A program made the translations under genes and the position numbers. Shown here piece by piece: positions 33,859 through 47,293 of a stretch of DNA of 64,000 bases; positions within the stretch are counted from its first letter, which is position 1; each line of letters opens with the position of its first letter. Source of the stretch: Alviniconcha marisindica (Eukaryota > Mollusca > Gastropoda > Provannidae); contig JABMCL010002423.1 of NCBI GenBank assembly GCA_018857735.1, forward strand, positions 175,001-239,000. Reading direction: 5' to 3'. The notes under the pieces were generated by a model. That model was not told the DNA's origin. It did no database searches and was given only the letters and a program-made list of their open reading frames with translations.

Positions 33859-34499
33859 TTAAATGTTATTCAAGTTTTTTACATTATGCTTTAAACATAC
33901 AGTGATCATACATGTATGTCTCAGATAATATAGATTCATGATCACAGCTGCTCAGGCTGTGGACATGATGATTTGTGGCTATGTGTCCAAGGGAGGAGTC
34001 AGAAAGGCTGTGTTCTGTTATTTGGTAATTGACCAACTCATTTGCCAAGAACTAGCACTTGTAGCAGACTGCAGCATTTCTCATGAGGATAGAGAGGTCT
34101 AGTAGTACAAATCATCATGATGTGTGCAAGGTCTGAGCCTGGGTCAGTGGATGATTGATTTTGTGTTGAATGATTATTACCTTGTAATTGTATGAAACTA
34201 ATACAGTAGATTAAAATCATGGGAAATTCAGTCCAAAATCAACTTACTGAAGTTTAAGATCACATGAAAGTTAAATGACTTCAGATACAGTTTCCAGTAT
34301 ATTTTATAATAAAACGGTTATTTATGTATTTTGTAGTAATTGAATGGCAAAATGGGTAATGAATGTGTGTGAGTCTGTGACAAATGTGACAACTTGTCTT
34401 CATGGGTACAGTACTAAATTTTATTTAATTGTAAAGGTGGCCAACCAGTTTTATCAACAAGTTGAAGGCAGTTAGTATAATAGTAAGCATTTTTATGGT

Positions 34500-34834
34500 A
34501 CTGGTAGTGCTTCGTTGCCTCTTCCTGGAAATTTGGCTTGCCTTACCTGGGTAAAGCACAGCAGCTGCATGAGCAGCACTACCCATTTCTGTCAGTGTGT
34601 ACTGCGTAGTATTTTTGTGTCCAAACAATGGTACTATGGCTGACTGTGTTTGGGATTTTTAACATGCACGCAGTCTTTGTTGATAGAGGTGAATGGGGGG
34701 GGGGCTGTAAGAAAGTCTGCACTGGAAGTTGACTCTGGGTAAAAGGTCCCTTGCCACACCCAGGACTCAGACCTGCATCAGTATTGTGCCTCCCTATTCA
34801 GTTTGGCTCTGCCAACTGAGCTATCCATGCCCTA
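34500..34834 (-). mobile_element. SINE family D, minus sense
   Basis: On the minus strand it begins with a tRNA-like head: GGATAGCTCAGTTGGCAGAG (A-box) and CAGGTCTGAGTCCTGGG (B-box region). It continues to GCATGTTAAAAATCCCAAAC, matching the body of the copy at 17105-17365. The left border is approximate. A G run at 34697-34705 lies inside it. Confidence 0.7.
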
Positions 34835-36469
34835 CTATATTACTATATATAGCACAGAGCTTGTGTTGGTTACAGATGTCCAGATGAAAAGGAATGCTCG
34901 GGACAGTGTGTAACATGCATTGTCCCAAGCATTACCAATTGGTTAACACCCTGTCAGCTATGTAGGCCATTATTGGGGCAGCCTGTCTTCCATAGTGATC
35001 CACCAGACCATGGATCAGTGAGACTGAGAGTTCACCATCTGTGCTTTACAAGTACTAAATTGTAGACTATTACTATTAGTATCACTCAGTATATTTTATT
35101 AAAATATTATTCTTTAGACCAAATAACATTCACAGATACTGAGATAGACAATGACATTTACTTGATTAAATTCCAAAGCATTGCTGTTGGGTTCTTTGAC
35201 TGAAACAGGATATATTATTACTAGAGGCCTTGAGACTTGTAGTTACCACTTACTGGTGTAGTCACTGCTGGTGTTGTTAGAAGAAGAAGACAATATTTTA
35301 TATTTATGAAAAGAAGGTGATGCAGTAATGGCAAGTAGCGCATTATACTTATTTAGTAAACACTGCAATACAGTATCACTATCATCGTATCACTGATTTG
35401 AAAGGGGACCCCAAGTACAGAAGTATTTACAGGTCCAATCATAGTTATAGCATAAATTTACATGATTCCAAATGAGTTAACAATATTATATATATATGCT
35501 TGTAAAGTTGTATAGTTGTAACATTACAGGAGGTTTCAGTTTTGGGTGTTTAAAAATTAACACTAGTTTGGAAGATGGGAAAACAGCCTTTTTCACCACC
35601 AAGTCAGTGGTGATATAAGTATAATTTTACAAACACATCTGGCATGTGTAGCCACTGTGGACATTATGTTTTGAGCCTACCTTGTTCTGTTCTTCATTGG
35701 TAAAGAGTGAACCTGCATGGCTGTGCTCTGACAGTCTGAGGAACGGAAATATGGAGCACAAAGTATTTTCTGTTGCCAAAATACTGATTGAACAACCATG
35801 GGAAGGCTGCAGATGGGAAATGAGGAAATATTTGCACATTTTCTGTTTCCAGCTCAGCAACAACTTACATCTTCTCTTGGGGACCCTTTTTGTTTAACTT
35901 TAACTAGTTTAACAATAACATTGATCGATACTATATTAGACTGTTAGAACTAAGTTTTGAACAAAGTGGTTGCTTTGCTGCCATCCAGACTTGGTAGTTT
36001 TATTATATTATATATATTATATATATATATATATATTTATTATGAATAACTGACACTGTGACAGAGTTACTATTGATTCACATGAAAATGCTGCTGTAGC
36101 TTATGGAGCTCAACTTTTCCAGGATCGTTATCACACAATACATGAGTTTATAGTCCAGATTGTATTAATTAATTGGTAGTCATTACACTGTAAATGTAAC
36201 TTGTAAGATCATTTCTTGACTGGTATTGCCACTGGGTCTATGAAATTGATCAGTTGGAAATTATATTGGATCAGGCCAGCCATCTGTGATGGGAACTTCA
36301 TTGTCAGGCTGTAAGTTCAGTTGTACTGGCTTCCTGGAGTTTCCCTTAACTGCTTATTTCTGATATTTACTGGTTCCCCACAAACCAAATAGAAAACCCA
36401 ACAACAGCTAAAAAATAAATTTAAAAAATCCAGCACAGTAACTTGAGTAAGAGAGTGTACTGTATACCT

Positions 36470-36511
36470 GTGTGTGTGTGTGTGTGTGTTGTTCAGGTGT
36501 GTGTGTGTGTG
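36470..36511. repeat. Short (GT)n tract
   Basis: Two short GT blocks separated by TTCAGG. Confidence 0.8.
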
Positions 36512-36971
36512 CTAGATGAGGAAGGGAGCTGAGTGTTTGCTAGTAGTAGTCCCACAGCTCTAGCAGCAATGTGGACAGCTGCTAAAAAGTGCTATCTGAC
36601 CAGTGATCATCTGAGTTCCCCCTGAACCACTTTAGCCGCCCTATACATGTAGATGTCACACCTGTTTGAAAAGTGTCTAGGACAATCTCTGAATCAGTTC
36701 AATGTCTTCCAATTTCAAAAGAATTGACTACAACTACAAGTACAAACTTTCCTGCTTCTGCCACTCTGTTGGTCCACAATATCTCACTGACCTCTTGCAC
36801 CTGTATTAGTCTGCCCCTTCTGGGCAAATGTGCATTTCTTCAGATGGTAAGATTTTCAGACTCCCAGTAGTCAAAGCTAAACACAGACACAGTGGACAAG
36901 GATATTGGCTATATATGACCCATTCTCAGAACGTCATCTGTGAAGTATGACACAAGAGGGAATAAATCAAT

Positions 36972-36974
<3 letters not shown>

Positions 36975-37015
<41 letters not shown>
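36975..37015. repeat. (TA)n microsatellite
   Basis: About 40 bp of TA. A shorter TA-rich tract lies at 36006-36040. Confidence 0.95.
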
Positions 37016-37018
<3 letters not shown>

Positions 37019-37778
37019 GGAAATCTTAGTATTAGTGGGTTGTCTAACTTTTATATTTTCTAAATATAAGGTTAAGAGCTAGAAGATAGTTTGTGGCCAA
37101 TTGTTGATGTTGAAGGCAATTTTATTGAAACTGCCTACCTTGATTGGATGTGACTGATGACATGAAAAGTAGTCAAACAAAGTATTAACATAATCAGCAT
37201 ATGTTGTTAAATATAGATTAACTGAAAGATGTGTGTTGCTGTCACCAGATGGAATAAGACTTATAAAAGATTTTTTTCTCATTAATTTTGAATGAAAATG
37301 TCATGTCATCAGTAACGTCCAACAAAAGTCCTTTAATTATTTGTTCTTTACATTAAACAAAATATTGACAGTAATTAACAAACACAGCTTATACATGGTA
37401 CAAATACTGTTAATTTCATATGCAGTATAACAACCAGAAAAAATGCAGAAAATTCAATAATATTAGAGATTAAGATTTTTTTTGTCATCGTGCCCGATCA
37501 AAAATGTCAAAACAGTCTATTAATGAATTATGTGATACATTTTTTACATTTGATTTATTTCTACTTTGATGCAGTCAAAACTTTGACACTGCAGTATCAT
37601 ACAAGCATGACAGATATAGCAGGGTGCTAAAAACTATTACTGTATTACTGTTATACATCTATTATTGTTCTTTTTCTTTTCTTTTTTCTTCTTTCCATTT
37701 CTAAAACAAAGTCGCCAAATTCTGTTTGAAAAGCTGAAACAAGTTTGGTGTTTCACAATTACAATAAGCATTTTTAAT

Positions 37779-38566
37779 TAAAGAAGCATTATGATGAAAT
37801 CTCAGTCCTAATTTGGTAAAACTGACCATGTGCTCGGTCGTGATTATGACAGGAATTCGCTTTTTGGCACTCTGAACTCGTCGTCTTTAAATTTGAACCG
37901 TGTGCAACCAAAACTATCTGCCTTCTAGTTCTACATGGACTACATTGTTGCCACATCGATCATTCCATACATGGAAATTAGCCATGATTTAGTCGCTAAA
38001 TAGTGTGAAACTTGTGTAAAAGTGCTGTAAATGTGATTTGACGTGACATAATGTTTGGACGTGATTTGTCGATGACAAGAAAAGTAAATCGCTAACCATG
38101 CCTGATTTTCGCCATTTTTTACATCAAAACAAAGCTGACTACTTCTGGGTCACCTGGTACTACAAAACTGGGATCGGAACATATTGCTGCATTCAGTAGT
38201 TCATCTAGGTTTCAAAATTGATTGGGTGTGATGACATGACAAGACAGTGTTGTCAAAATAAAAACATGGAGAGTAAAGGTAAATAAACCACAAAACAGTT
38301 GAAATAAATGATGCAGACTATTCCTGCTGTAAAGACACCCACATTGATGGACTTGTTACAGCAATTTATGAGCTGAGTCGAGCTTTAAAAAAATATTCTG
38401 ACCGATGACGGGACGCGTCACGACCGATCGCCGATATTCAGTACTCCATAATATAAATAACACATAAAAAGTTTCCACTTTTTTTTTAATAGGATGAAGA
38501 ATAAAAGTATTATTCATCCATAAAACAATTTAGTTTTTGATAGAACTCAGTAGTGGCGAGTCACTT
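37779..38566. mobile_element. Possible DNA-transposon-type insertion
   Basis: A CpG-retaining block inside CpG-poor intron. It starts near TTAAAGAAGCATTATGATG and ends near GTGGCGAGTCACTTTAA, giving a weak TTAAAG inverted terminus. No transposase frame and no clear target duplication. The composition contrast is the main evidence. Confidence 0.3.
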
Positions 38567-38635
38567 TAAGTTCGTTTAAACATCGGTGCCGGTGTCACGT
38601 TTTCACATGGAGTGTTTACGCAAATTTCAATTATT

Positions 38636-38682
38636 CACACAAATAAACCGCACAATTATTCACACAAATAAACCGCACTTTC
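38636..38682. repeat. 22-bp tandem repeat, 2 copies
   Basis: ATTCACACAAATAAACCGCA is repeated back to back. Confidence 0.85.
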
Positions 38683-40200
38683 GCTCAAGTAACAAACACA
38701 TGGTACAACACAATTGAGATGCATAGCATAAACGTAGGTTTACTTTTAGCGTGGGCAAACATGAGACCATGAGCCCAGTTCAGGTTTTGAGAATGGGCCA
38801 TATATATATAAATCTGTCTTTTCAAGACAGCCAGAACGGAAGGTAGTGGAAGAGGCAGGCCATTTCGAGTAATTAAAAACAAAACAATGTTTCTGCATCT
38901 GAAGCTCCCAAAGGGAAGTCCCATGGCTGAACAGAAATGAAGGGAGCAGTCTGATAGCAATGATCTGTAACATTAACAGTGTTGATGACCTGGATTACTT
39001 TTACTAGTTTTAGGGTCACAGCAGCTCAGACCCAGACTTGAGGTTGTATTTTGTGTGGCTGTAGGATATGTGTAAAATAATAAGTGACTAACATGTACAC
39101 CATTGGCATTATTGTATTTATAATGAATTAACATATAATTCATGTGCATATTATAGTTTATACGTATACATAAAAAAAACATATATGGAATACTGTTGTG
39201 TTTTGATTTTGAGGGAAATGACTGACACATTTCAGAACAGAAATGTGACAGTTGTGTTTTGTCTTGCACTATTTAATATATATTTTTAATCAGTGTTCAC
39301 CTGTCGATGAGCCAGTAGCAGAAATTCTGTTGGTTCTTCTCAGACACTATGAAAGTGAACCTTTTCTTTCATTAACTCTCCCTTAATAAGTAAACTCAAG
39401 ACAAGAAGGGAGGTTAGGGGTGTCTGGAATCTCTGGGCTGTCCTTGGATTCCACTTTGCTATGATCTCATCTCATGATCTTCTACATAGTCCTGTTGCTT
39501 TTCCTGCTCAATAGCCCATTCTACTGACATTATTCCAGAAAATATTTTAATTTAAGTCGCATTTTCAATATTGCGTTTGAGATTTTGAAGCATTTCCTCA
39601 TGAGTTCAGGTTATCCTGACCAGTGTTGAGTACTCCTTTCTGTGACCTTGACCTAATTTGAAAGTCACAGCAGTATCTGAATTGCGGTAAGTTTACCTGC
39701 AATTCAAGCTGACAATCACAAGGGAATCAACTGCCTGTGTGTGTCTCCTCTACTTCTCTTGGGAGCCCCTTGCCTCCCTTGATCAATCCCTCTTTGTGCG
39801 GAATGTTTAAAGTACACGATGAATAAATATTGATGAACAATCCAGGCTTTTTCCCTTCTTTTTCTCTCTCTCACTTTTCAGCTTCAAAGGGGAAGAATGG
39901 GGTTTGAAAGTGGATGCTTTCAGTCAGATTGGTAACAGTTTGGGTCTAAAGTGTGCACTGATCTAATATCAGACAATCAGTAGTATTGTACAGGTTTACC
40001 AATTTATAACATACAAGTTACAACTCTGTTGTTGTTACCAACCACACTGTCTTTACAGTACACACTGAGTTTATATTAAGCATGCTGTACTTTTTATGAA
40101 AATATTTCTGTGGTAACAGTAAACAGAGCAAGAATGTCTTCAAAGCTCATGATAATATTTGCATGTGTGTGCCCTACACCTTCCCTCTCTCAGTGTGTGT

Positions 40201-40222
40201 GGGGGGGGGGGGGGGGGGGGGG
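40201..40222. repeat. G run, 22 bp
   Basis: An uninterrupted G run in otherwise AT-rich intron. Confidence 0.95.
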
Positions 40223-40304
40223 ACTGAACAAAAATGTATTTATAAGAAAATATTGTTTGAAGTATTGATCAACTTAAGCTCTGGTGTTTTGTTCGTGGAT
40301 TGTG

Positions 40305-40437
40305 TCTTATGGCTGTGAATATTAGGAATAGGAGGCAATATTGTTTGATGTTAAGTAAAATTAGATATCTCTTATGGCTGCAAATATTAGGAATAGGAGG
40401 AAGTATTTTTGACGTTAAGTAAAATTAGATAAGATTC
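40305..40437. repeat. Tandem duplication with period of about 65 bp
   Basis: Both units contain CTTATGGCTG, AATATTAGGAATAGGAGG and GTTAAGTAAAATTAGAT. A second local duplication (CATTGTACAATAG and TATTGTACAATAG blocks) lies at 40637-40760. Confidence 0.85.
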
Positions 40438-41519
40438 TTATTATCTGAGGTTTGGTTTCTACTCACTCAAATCAGCCAAGAGTTGAGACTTCAAAAGTTG
40501 AAGAAGCGTGACGTATTTTTATAAGCCATTTAAAAAAAAAATCTCCTCAAATATTGCATATAAAAATAAAAACGACACAAATATATGGCTTATCAAAATA
40601 AAAGTGACACACTTGTTCAAGTTTGGAAGTCTCAAGAACCCATTGTACAATAGCAGAAAATCACCCCCAGACCTTGCAAAATCATGTAGAACTTGTATTA
40701 AAGAACCCACTGACATATTGTACAATAGTGGAAAATCATTGTCAGGCCTTGGGGATTATTATTTAGAGTGGATAATTACACTGTCACTGGAGACCTTTCT
40801 TGAGGAAAAGTCCTACTGGAACAGTGGTGAATACAATGTACAATTACATAAAATTATACCTTCAGTCTTGCCTCAGGGTGACAGATGTACTGACCTTGTG
40901 CATGTCACCAGGTGTGTGGGTGCATTGTTTCTCTTTATGGATGATCATTCTAGATCTATTATCTAGTGTCATAATACTGTGATGTCCCCTCTCCTCCAAA
41001 ACACCACCACCAACAAACCAATAACAGCAACAAATGAAACAAAACACAACGACAACAAAGAAACATACAAAAACCAAAACACATGGTGATAATTCATGAA
41101 TATGGATTGGAAGTCTCAGTAAAGAGCACTTATGGAACTTCTCTCTGCCCTGTCCCTCACTCTTTTCCTCACATTATTATGTTAAAAAAAGGTGGGGGTG
41201 TATATTGATAAGAGGGAGGGGGGCAGTGGACTGATAGTTTGTGTTTAAACTTGTAGACTGTATTTCAGTCTGTATTTTTGCTGTTCACTACACTTTATGT
41301 GCACTTATTTTCTCATGGGGAGTGAGACAATACAATCATGGCAGTAGGTCCAATCAGTGCGTGTACTCTCGTACAGCCATAGTCATGTGTACAAACCACA
41401 ACACCAGAATTGTGTTCACTGGTTCAGTGGTAGTCTACGTACACGTACAGTTAGTGTTCAATTCAGGTTATATTGGCAGTAGACTTGCAGGCTAATGAGA
41501 CTGCCTGAGCCCAGGCCTG

Positions 41520-42770
41520 GGCAATGAAAGAGCTGCGGCGCTACACGCTGAAGAGGCCATAAAAAGCCGTAAAGACAGAAATGGGCGTCCCCCCATTGAG
41601 AAGACAGCACATGGTAGGTATTGTGTCAGACGGAGTCACCTGGCAGCGGTGTATCGCTTTGCATACAGAGCAGGGGAAAACGCTCGCGCGTGCAGGTGCA
41701 TAACAGTTTCACTTCATCTGCTACTGCTGCTGAATGAACTTTTCAATTTCCTGTGTTCCAGTTTCGGGATTTGTTTTTTTCTTTCTTCTTCTCTCAACAC
41801 ATTTCAGTGACCTGTCATCCCGCTCGTGAATAGGCTCTTTATGCGACTGCTGGTCCGAAGGTGTGACCTTGCATTTCACACGGTGCTTATACATATAATA
41901 CTCGGCGATTGCTGTTTCAGCCTGGGCTCGCATTCCACTTTGTGTAGCTGAAAATCTCAGTGTGCGCTGCAAAGCCCATTTGATGAGGTGAACGAGAGAG
42001 GTTTTCCGGTATCGACTCTCAAGTGAGCGACGGAGTGTCGTGGCCATGGGTCAAGAAAGATGAAAACCCCCACACAGTCGCGGAGTGCGGCGGAGCAGAT
42101 CTTATCGCATTGACCCCAGCGCTACACCTGTTTCGCGCCCAGTCTCAGCGACGGTGTAGCGGGATACATAAGAGGAGAGGGAGAGAATAGTTGCTGCGAC
42201 ACGGGCAGGTGGGAGTGACATACACAAGAGGACGAGAGAGAGAGGGAGCGAGAAGGGGAGAAAGAAAGAAAAAAGAGGCGGAGAAAAAGAGAAGAAAAAA
42301 AAAAACAGCGGCGGGGGAAGTGTTTACTGTGGCCGTGTGTTGTTGACAGTCAGTGAGTGTCATGGAGTTGGAGGGGAAATGGCAGTGACACAGCCCGCCG
42401 CCGGACAGCGGACTGTCCCCCAGCTTTGAGGCCCGGGCCAGATCTCATCTTCGCTTGCTTGCCTGCACCGCGTCAGTCGTCGGCCCCATCGCGGTCCTCC
42501 CGGTCCCACCCCCTCTCACCTGGCCCCCAACTGCTCTTTGCTTGCTTCTCTCGACTCCTCTCTCTTCAAGGTAAACCCGCATTCCTGACGTCCGAGCCTG
42601 ACCCACTTCGCCCAGGTATCCTGGGCTGTCGTACTGAAAAAGAGACAGATAGAGAGACTCGGAAAGAGGGAGCGAGAAAGGGGACGTTTTTCAGGTAGCC
42701 CCGAGAGACTCAGTGGCTGACATCGGATGCTGGGGGATGAACGTCACGCAGGAGCTTGGCTAGTTTCACC
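41520..42770 (+). promoter_or_regulatory. CpG-retaining island upstream of alternative first exon
   Basis: CpG density rises abruptly near 41.5 kb after CpG-poor intron. GC-rich and purine-rich sequence (GAGAGAGAGGGAGCGAGAAG near 42235, AGAGGGAGCGAGAAAGG near 42664) leads to the ATG at 42771. It is probably an internal promoter plus 5' untranslated region. CAAGGTAAACC at 42567 could be a donor within the leader. Confidence 0.45.
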
Positions 42771-42800
42771 ATGCTGCTCACAGCGCCCATTTATGCCTCT
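42771..42800 (+). CDS. Alternative first coding exon (MLLTAPIYAS)
   Basis: The ATG at 42771 has the context TTTCACCATGC. Ten codons (MLLTAPIYAS) are followed by the donor GTGAGT at 42801 in phase 0. An in-frame stop, TGA at 42738-42740, lies upstream with no other in-frame ATG between, so this ATG is the first possible start in its frame. Splicing to the phase-0 exon at 63443 would give a protein starting MLLTAPIYAS-HVVQNQMTPT. The exon lies in a CpG-retaining island, consistent with an internal promoter. It would replace the 68-residue N-terminus from 31308 with 10 residues. No domain can be assigned to so short a peptide. Confidence 0.5.
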
Positions 42801-43469
42801 GTGAGTAAATGCTTCTTTGTTGCATTCTTCCACAGGATCGGTTAGACTGAGGGGACAGAGTCAGTGCCCTGCCAATCCCTCATCTTGTGAAACCCCTTTG
42901 ATTCAGGTCGCCGTTTTTTGTTTTGTTTGTTTGTCTTGGGTACTCCACTACTGTCGTTTGTTTACACGGCCTAGCTGGGGTACACGCACCTGTACTGGAC
43001 AAGCCTCATTTTGCTCACTGGATCGACACCTCGGGAGTAGGAGTTGTGAACGAGTTTTGTGTTTGCTCATTTCATACGCCTGTTGATGATAAGGTCATCG
43101 ATACAGGTTGATGATACATTAGGGGCAATAAATCTACCGGCGCTACACTGACACCATACTTCAGGTGAAGGAGAAGCAACCGCCGAGATATGGGTTGAGA
43201 GTTTCGGGGGGAAAACTGTATCGGGGAGGACTAGTGTGACTCACTAGTTTGAGAGCCATGTGTCAGTGTGGTGTGGTGTGTGTATTTGTCGGCTGTAGAC
43301 ACAGTGCACTGCCGGTGACACCACAACTGAAAGTTATTTTCAGTGTTTCCGCTTCGGCAGATTAAGTATGACTGGACTCGGCTTGTTTGTATGCAGGGAT
43401 TTGTTTCCTGGAATAACAACACTGCCAGTTCAGAGTGAGAGAGAGGGCACAGTGTTTGTGTGTGCGGGA

Positions 43470-43494
43470 GGGGGGGGGGGGGGGGGGGGGGGGG
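43470..43494. repeat. G run, 25 bp
   Basis: An uninterrupted G run within the CpG-retaining intron block. No gene is recognised in 42801-44166. Confidence 0.95.
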
Positions 43495-44164
43495 AGAGAT
43501 GACGGTTAGCCGGTTACATATTTTGATATTGATCATGCAGCACCGCATTTTTATCAATGGAAGTGCGAATAGGCTAGCGTAATGAATAACTCATCGATTG
43601 CGTATCACTCTGAGAACGCCACGAACGACTCGACATGTTAATCCATATATACTCATACAGTTGCTACTTCCGCAGAAATTCAGTGCCAGATCGTTTACCT
43701 TGGCTTTGGAATCTGCGCAGTAAGTCTGATTCAGCTGTTGACAGAATCGGACATGTTTGTGGGAGAGGTGATCTATGTCCTTTCCTAGGTTTGCGATGGA
43801 TAGCCAACTTCGCTCAGTGCATGGCTTAGACTGCCATTGGTTTACAAAAGTACCTCCAAGGACAAGGGGAAAAAAGAAGGCAGGTGATCCCAAGGCGCTA
43901 TTTGCGTTCAGGGCGTTTAAACTGTGACAGTTTGCATGCGTCTCAGTCACTAACGACGTTTATGGTTTACAATGGGAAACGGAGCTGGTTGGGGCTGTTT
44001 AGAAACGTGGCCTCACGCCTGTACACTGGTCATGAACTGCCCAAGTGATCTTGGTCAACTTTTTGTCGTTTCGTTTGTACTTTTTTGTTTGTTTTGTTTT
44101 TGTTCGTGTGTTGAAGCAGCGAAATGTCCATCTTTGTTTGGTAGGGCATGCTGCAAATAACTCT

Positions 44165-44166
<2 letters not shown>

Positions 44167-44231
<65 letters not shown>
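44167..44231. repeat. (CA)n microsatellite
   Basis: A CA array ending in GCACGCAA. Confidence 0.95.
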
Positions 44232-44235
<4 letters not shown>

Positions 44236-45027
44236 GCAACTGGCACATTTATATTAGCTGACACACACGCTAGTGTAACTGTGTCATCGTTTTAATTTAC
44301 TACTACCCATTGCAGGGACTCTTACTCTTAGTTCAGTTTTGGCTACGCCCCGCTCTGTAATGTTCACAACTTAAGTAGAAACAGACGCTGGGGCCTGGCT
44401 AACCAGTCGCATAGTATGTGTGTAATTATTTAGTTCAGTGATGGCTTGAATGTCAAGTGTGCTCAGCTTTATACTGTTCCTCGAGTCATGCCCACGCTGT
44501 CAGTGACAGTGTACAACGCTTTCTCTCGTTAGTTACTGAATTCGTTTGTTCGAGTCTGTTTCCGCTTTTCAACACGGCACATGAGACGAGAACAAGTAGG
44601 ATTTCCTTTCTGAGCAGTGCCGCTATTGCGTTACTAGTAAAAGGGAAAAGGGTGTGCGACTGATGTGATATAGTTACAGATTTGTCATCAGCCGACCTCA
44701 GAACAACTTGCTAGTAACACGAAAATTGACCGTAAGTAAATTTATGTATCTTGTCAATTGAGTCGCTGGGTGTCTCGATTTCAACTAGTCACATAACTGA
44801 CTCTACTGTCTGATTTTTGTTTGTGGTTGTTGCCTGCTACAACTTTGCAGTGTCTGTTTTGAATTATGTTAGTTTTAGTTAGTTATACCGTAATTAATAG
44901 ACGGTTTTCACCCTTGTAACACATTGTAGAGCCCCCCTCCCCCCACCACCCATCAGAGCAATCACGCCTGGTTTCGCCAATGCGGAAAATGGTGTACACA
45001 GTATTTATTATTAGACTTTTAAGTGGG

Positions 45028-45366
45028 CCGGCCTAATCTGCCCTTCAGGGGAGAGGTCAGCGTCGACGTCCACACCGACACATAAAGTGGACCCTAATCA
45101 ACTTGTAAAGTTTTAAAAGGCCTCTATTCAGGCCGAGTTTAGACGAACGCTTGTCCTGGCTTTTGCTTCGTTTTTCGAGCATGCAGAAGAGGGAGTTAGG
45201 GTCTCGGCTGTTAATTCTGGGATCAGGGACGAGCGAGGACCCCTTGTTGACAAAGGGGTTGAGCCCGCTGAACCAGGGACATCGCCTGGGGCCACGTTTC
45301 CTCCCTGTCCATCCCGGCCCCACTCCTCTCCATCCTTCCTCGCTCCGGCCTAACCCGCCCTTCAGG
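45028..45366. repeat. GC-rich segment bounded by 22-bp direct repeats
   Basis: CCGGCCTAATCTGCCCTTCA (45028) and CCGGCCTAACCCGCCCTTCA (45345), each followed by GG, bound a 295-bp GC-rich segment. The boundary repeats differ at two positions. The segment itself is not recognised. Confidence 0.6.
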
Positions 45367-46136
45367 CCTGTCACAGGCCTAGCGCCACTCTTTCACAGAC
45401 CTGTTTAAACAGTTGTCAGTGATAGTGACAGTGGTTAAGGCCGAAAGGGGCTGGCTGCGGCCTTCGGGATAGGAGTTAAGTTCGTAGTTTCAGAATAACG
45501 GGAGTTTAGTTCTGTTGTGTCAGGATCCTTTCAGACCCCAGTTCAGTTTCCGTTCCTTTCAGACAGTGAAGTTGATTGTGTCGTGAAATGGGACTAGATC
45601 AGTCGACATCGATTATGTGTTAAAGATAGCTCGCTTGTTTTTGCTCTTCCGTCCAACAGGGCTTGGTAACCTCCTGGGGCTAATCCTAAAAGTGGTGAAG
45701 ACAAAATCGAACAAAATCGAACTGGAGGAAGTAACTTGATATATCGTGTCAGTCAAGTTACTGAGTCAAGTTTAGACTGGTTTCTTTTCCCATTTGGAGT
45801 CTCGGAAATCAGAATACTGACAGGTCGGTTGTATTACTATTACTAGTGTCGCAGTTTGTATCAAGAAGGATGCCAGTGTCGGCATCATTTACTTCGACAT
45901 AGTTATACAACCCCAAAACACGCTTTTTGACAAAGAATGATACAAATCAGTTAAAACTGATAACCAGGTCTAAACGATGGCACTTTGTTCAGTCATCACC
46001 AGAGACAAACACAGTTACACATTCTCAGTATTATTATCTGTTCTTCTTTATACCGTCAGATTTTTGACACGTCTTTACTAACCATCATCAGCATCCTTGT
46101 TGCTGTGCGGCACGACAGTGACCTGGCCAGTAAGGT

Positions 46137-46170
46137 GGGGGGGGGGGGGGGGGGGGGGGGGGGAGGGGGG
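46137..46170. repeat. G run (27 bp plus 6 bp)
   Basis: 27 G, one A, then 6 G. Confidence 0.95.
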
Positions 46171-46254
46171 TGTAGACTTGATAGGAACACAGGCATGGTA
46201 AATATTAGAGGGGATTTTAGTGGAATAACGTGGTAGGAAACTAAAAGGGACTAG

Positions 46255-46470
46255 AGTGTCTTGTGACCATCACAGTTAATAAAAACATTAAAATGGCTCT
46301 CATCGTTGCCTATCTTAAGTGCAGAAATCATTTTGATGGTGAGAGTATAACCTTATAGTTCCCCCTCCCCCTACACACACACACACACACACACACACAA
46401 CCTAGGCTCTCGGCCCCCGCCAGTACCTCTCCAGAGTCGAGACATCCACGGACTCGGCGTCAAATAACCC
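46255..46470 (+). mobile_element. SINE family C', 5'-truncated, with internal (CA)n
   Basis: The body motifs (CAGTTAATAAAAACATTAAA, then ATTTTGATGGTGA) and the C' 3' end (CCGCCAGTACCTCTCC) are present; the tRNA-like head is absent. The C-rich internal stretch, which reads CCCCTCCCCACAACCTCC in the copy at 9596, has here become CCCCCTA plus about 13 CA units. Confidence 0.7.
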
Positions 46471-47238
46471 CATCAGTGACGGTGCCTTCCCGGTGGCGGG
46501 GACCCGAGTGGGGAAGGAACGACGACGACCCCCTCAGTCACCACGGATGTGTGACTGCCGACATCAGTCATGCCATGCACCAGTCCTGAAAGTAAACTCC
46601 CCGCGTTTGTCTCCACGGACTGTCAAGTCGCGGGCTGGTCACAGCACATTTTGCGTGTGTAACGAGCGGTGGGAAACGGGGAGGGGGGGGGGGGGGGGAG
46701 CCATCGACATAAATTGGATTGTCACGTAGATGTGACTGACGAAGGGACTTGACCCAGGCTTGTACACATACACGTACAGTACATCACTGCCTAGCCATAA
46801 ACGCAAATGGACGGTGACAGCCGGGCGAGCTGCAAGCTGGTTCATGGGTGGCATCCTACAACGCGCACAAATTCTAGGCCTCACCCTCGTAGTCTTTTCT
46901 CGGCAACTGAAGCGGTAGAATCGGACACCAAGGTTGATTTGATGCCGACGTGGTTGTCATTCCGCAAGCTCTCCAGTTCAGACAAGGCCACTTCCCAGCC
47001 ATAAATGCTGTAGTGCTTTTTTCTTCTGTCTGGAAAGAAGAAGAAGAAGAACTCCAAAAAGAAGAAAAAGGGCGGATAGTAGAAAGGAAAAGAAACAAGG
47101 ACGAAAGGAAAAGTTCTAAGGAAAGAGCGATTGCTCACTCATCAAGACAACGTCTTTCAGTTACATAGCAAATCTAACGCGCACACACTGGCACGACAAG
47201 AAGCCTAAAACAGACAAAAAACACCAGCAAAGACAACG

Positions 47239-47240
<2 letters not shown>

Positions 47241-47285
<45 letters not shown>
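47241..47285. repeat. (CA)n microsatellite with AAAC repeats
   Basis: A CA array followed by AAAC repeats to 47312. The preceding 47040-47110 is AAG-rich. Confidence 0.95.

Positions 47286-47293
<8 letters not shown>

Noticed and set aside
40508..40966. 152-codon plus-strand frame in the intron
   Set aside because: It includes a local duplication and AT-rich sequence, with no domain, no start context and no splice signals in phase.
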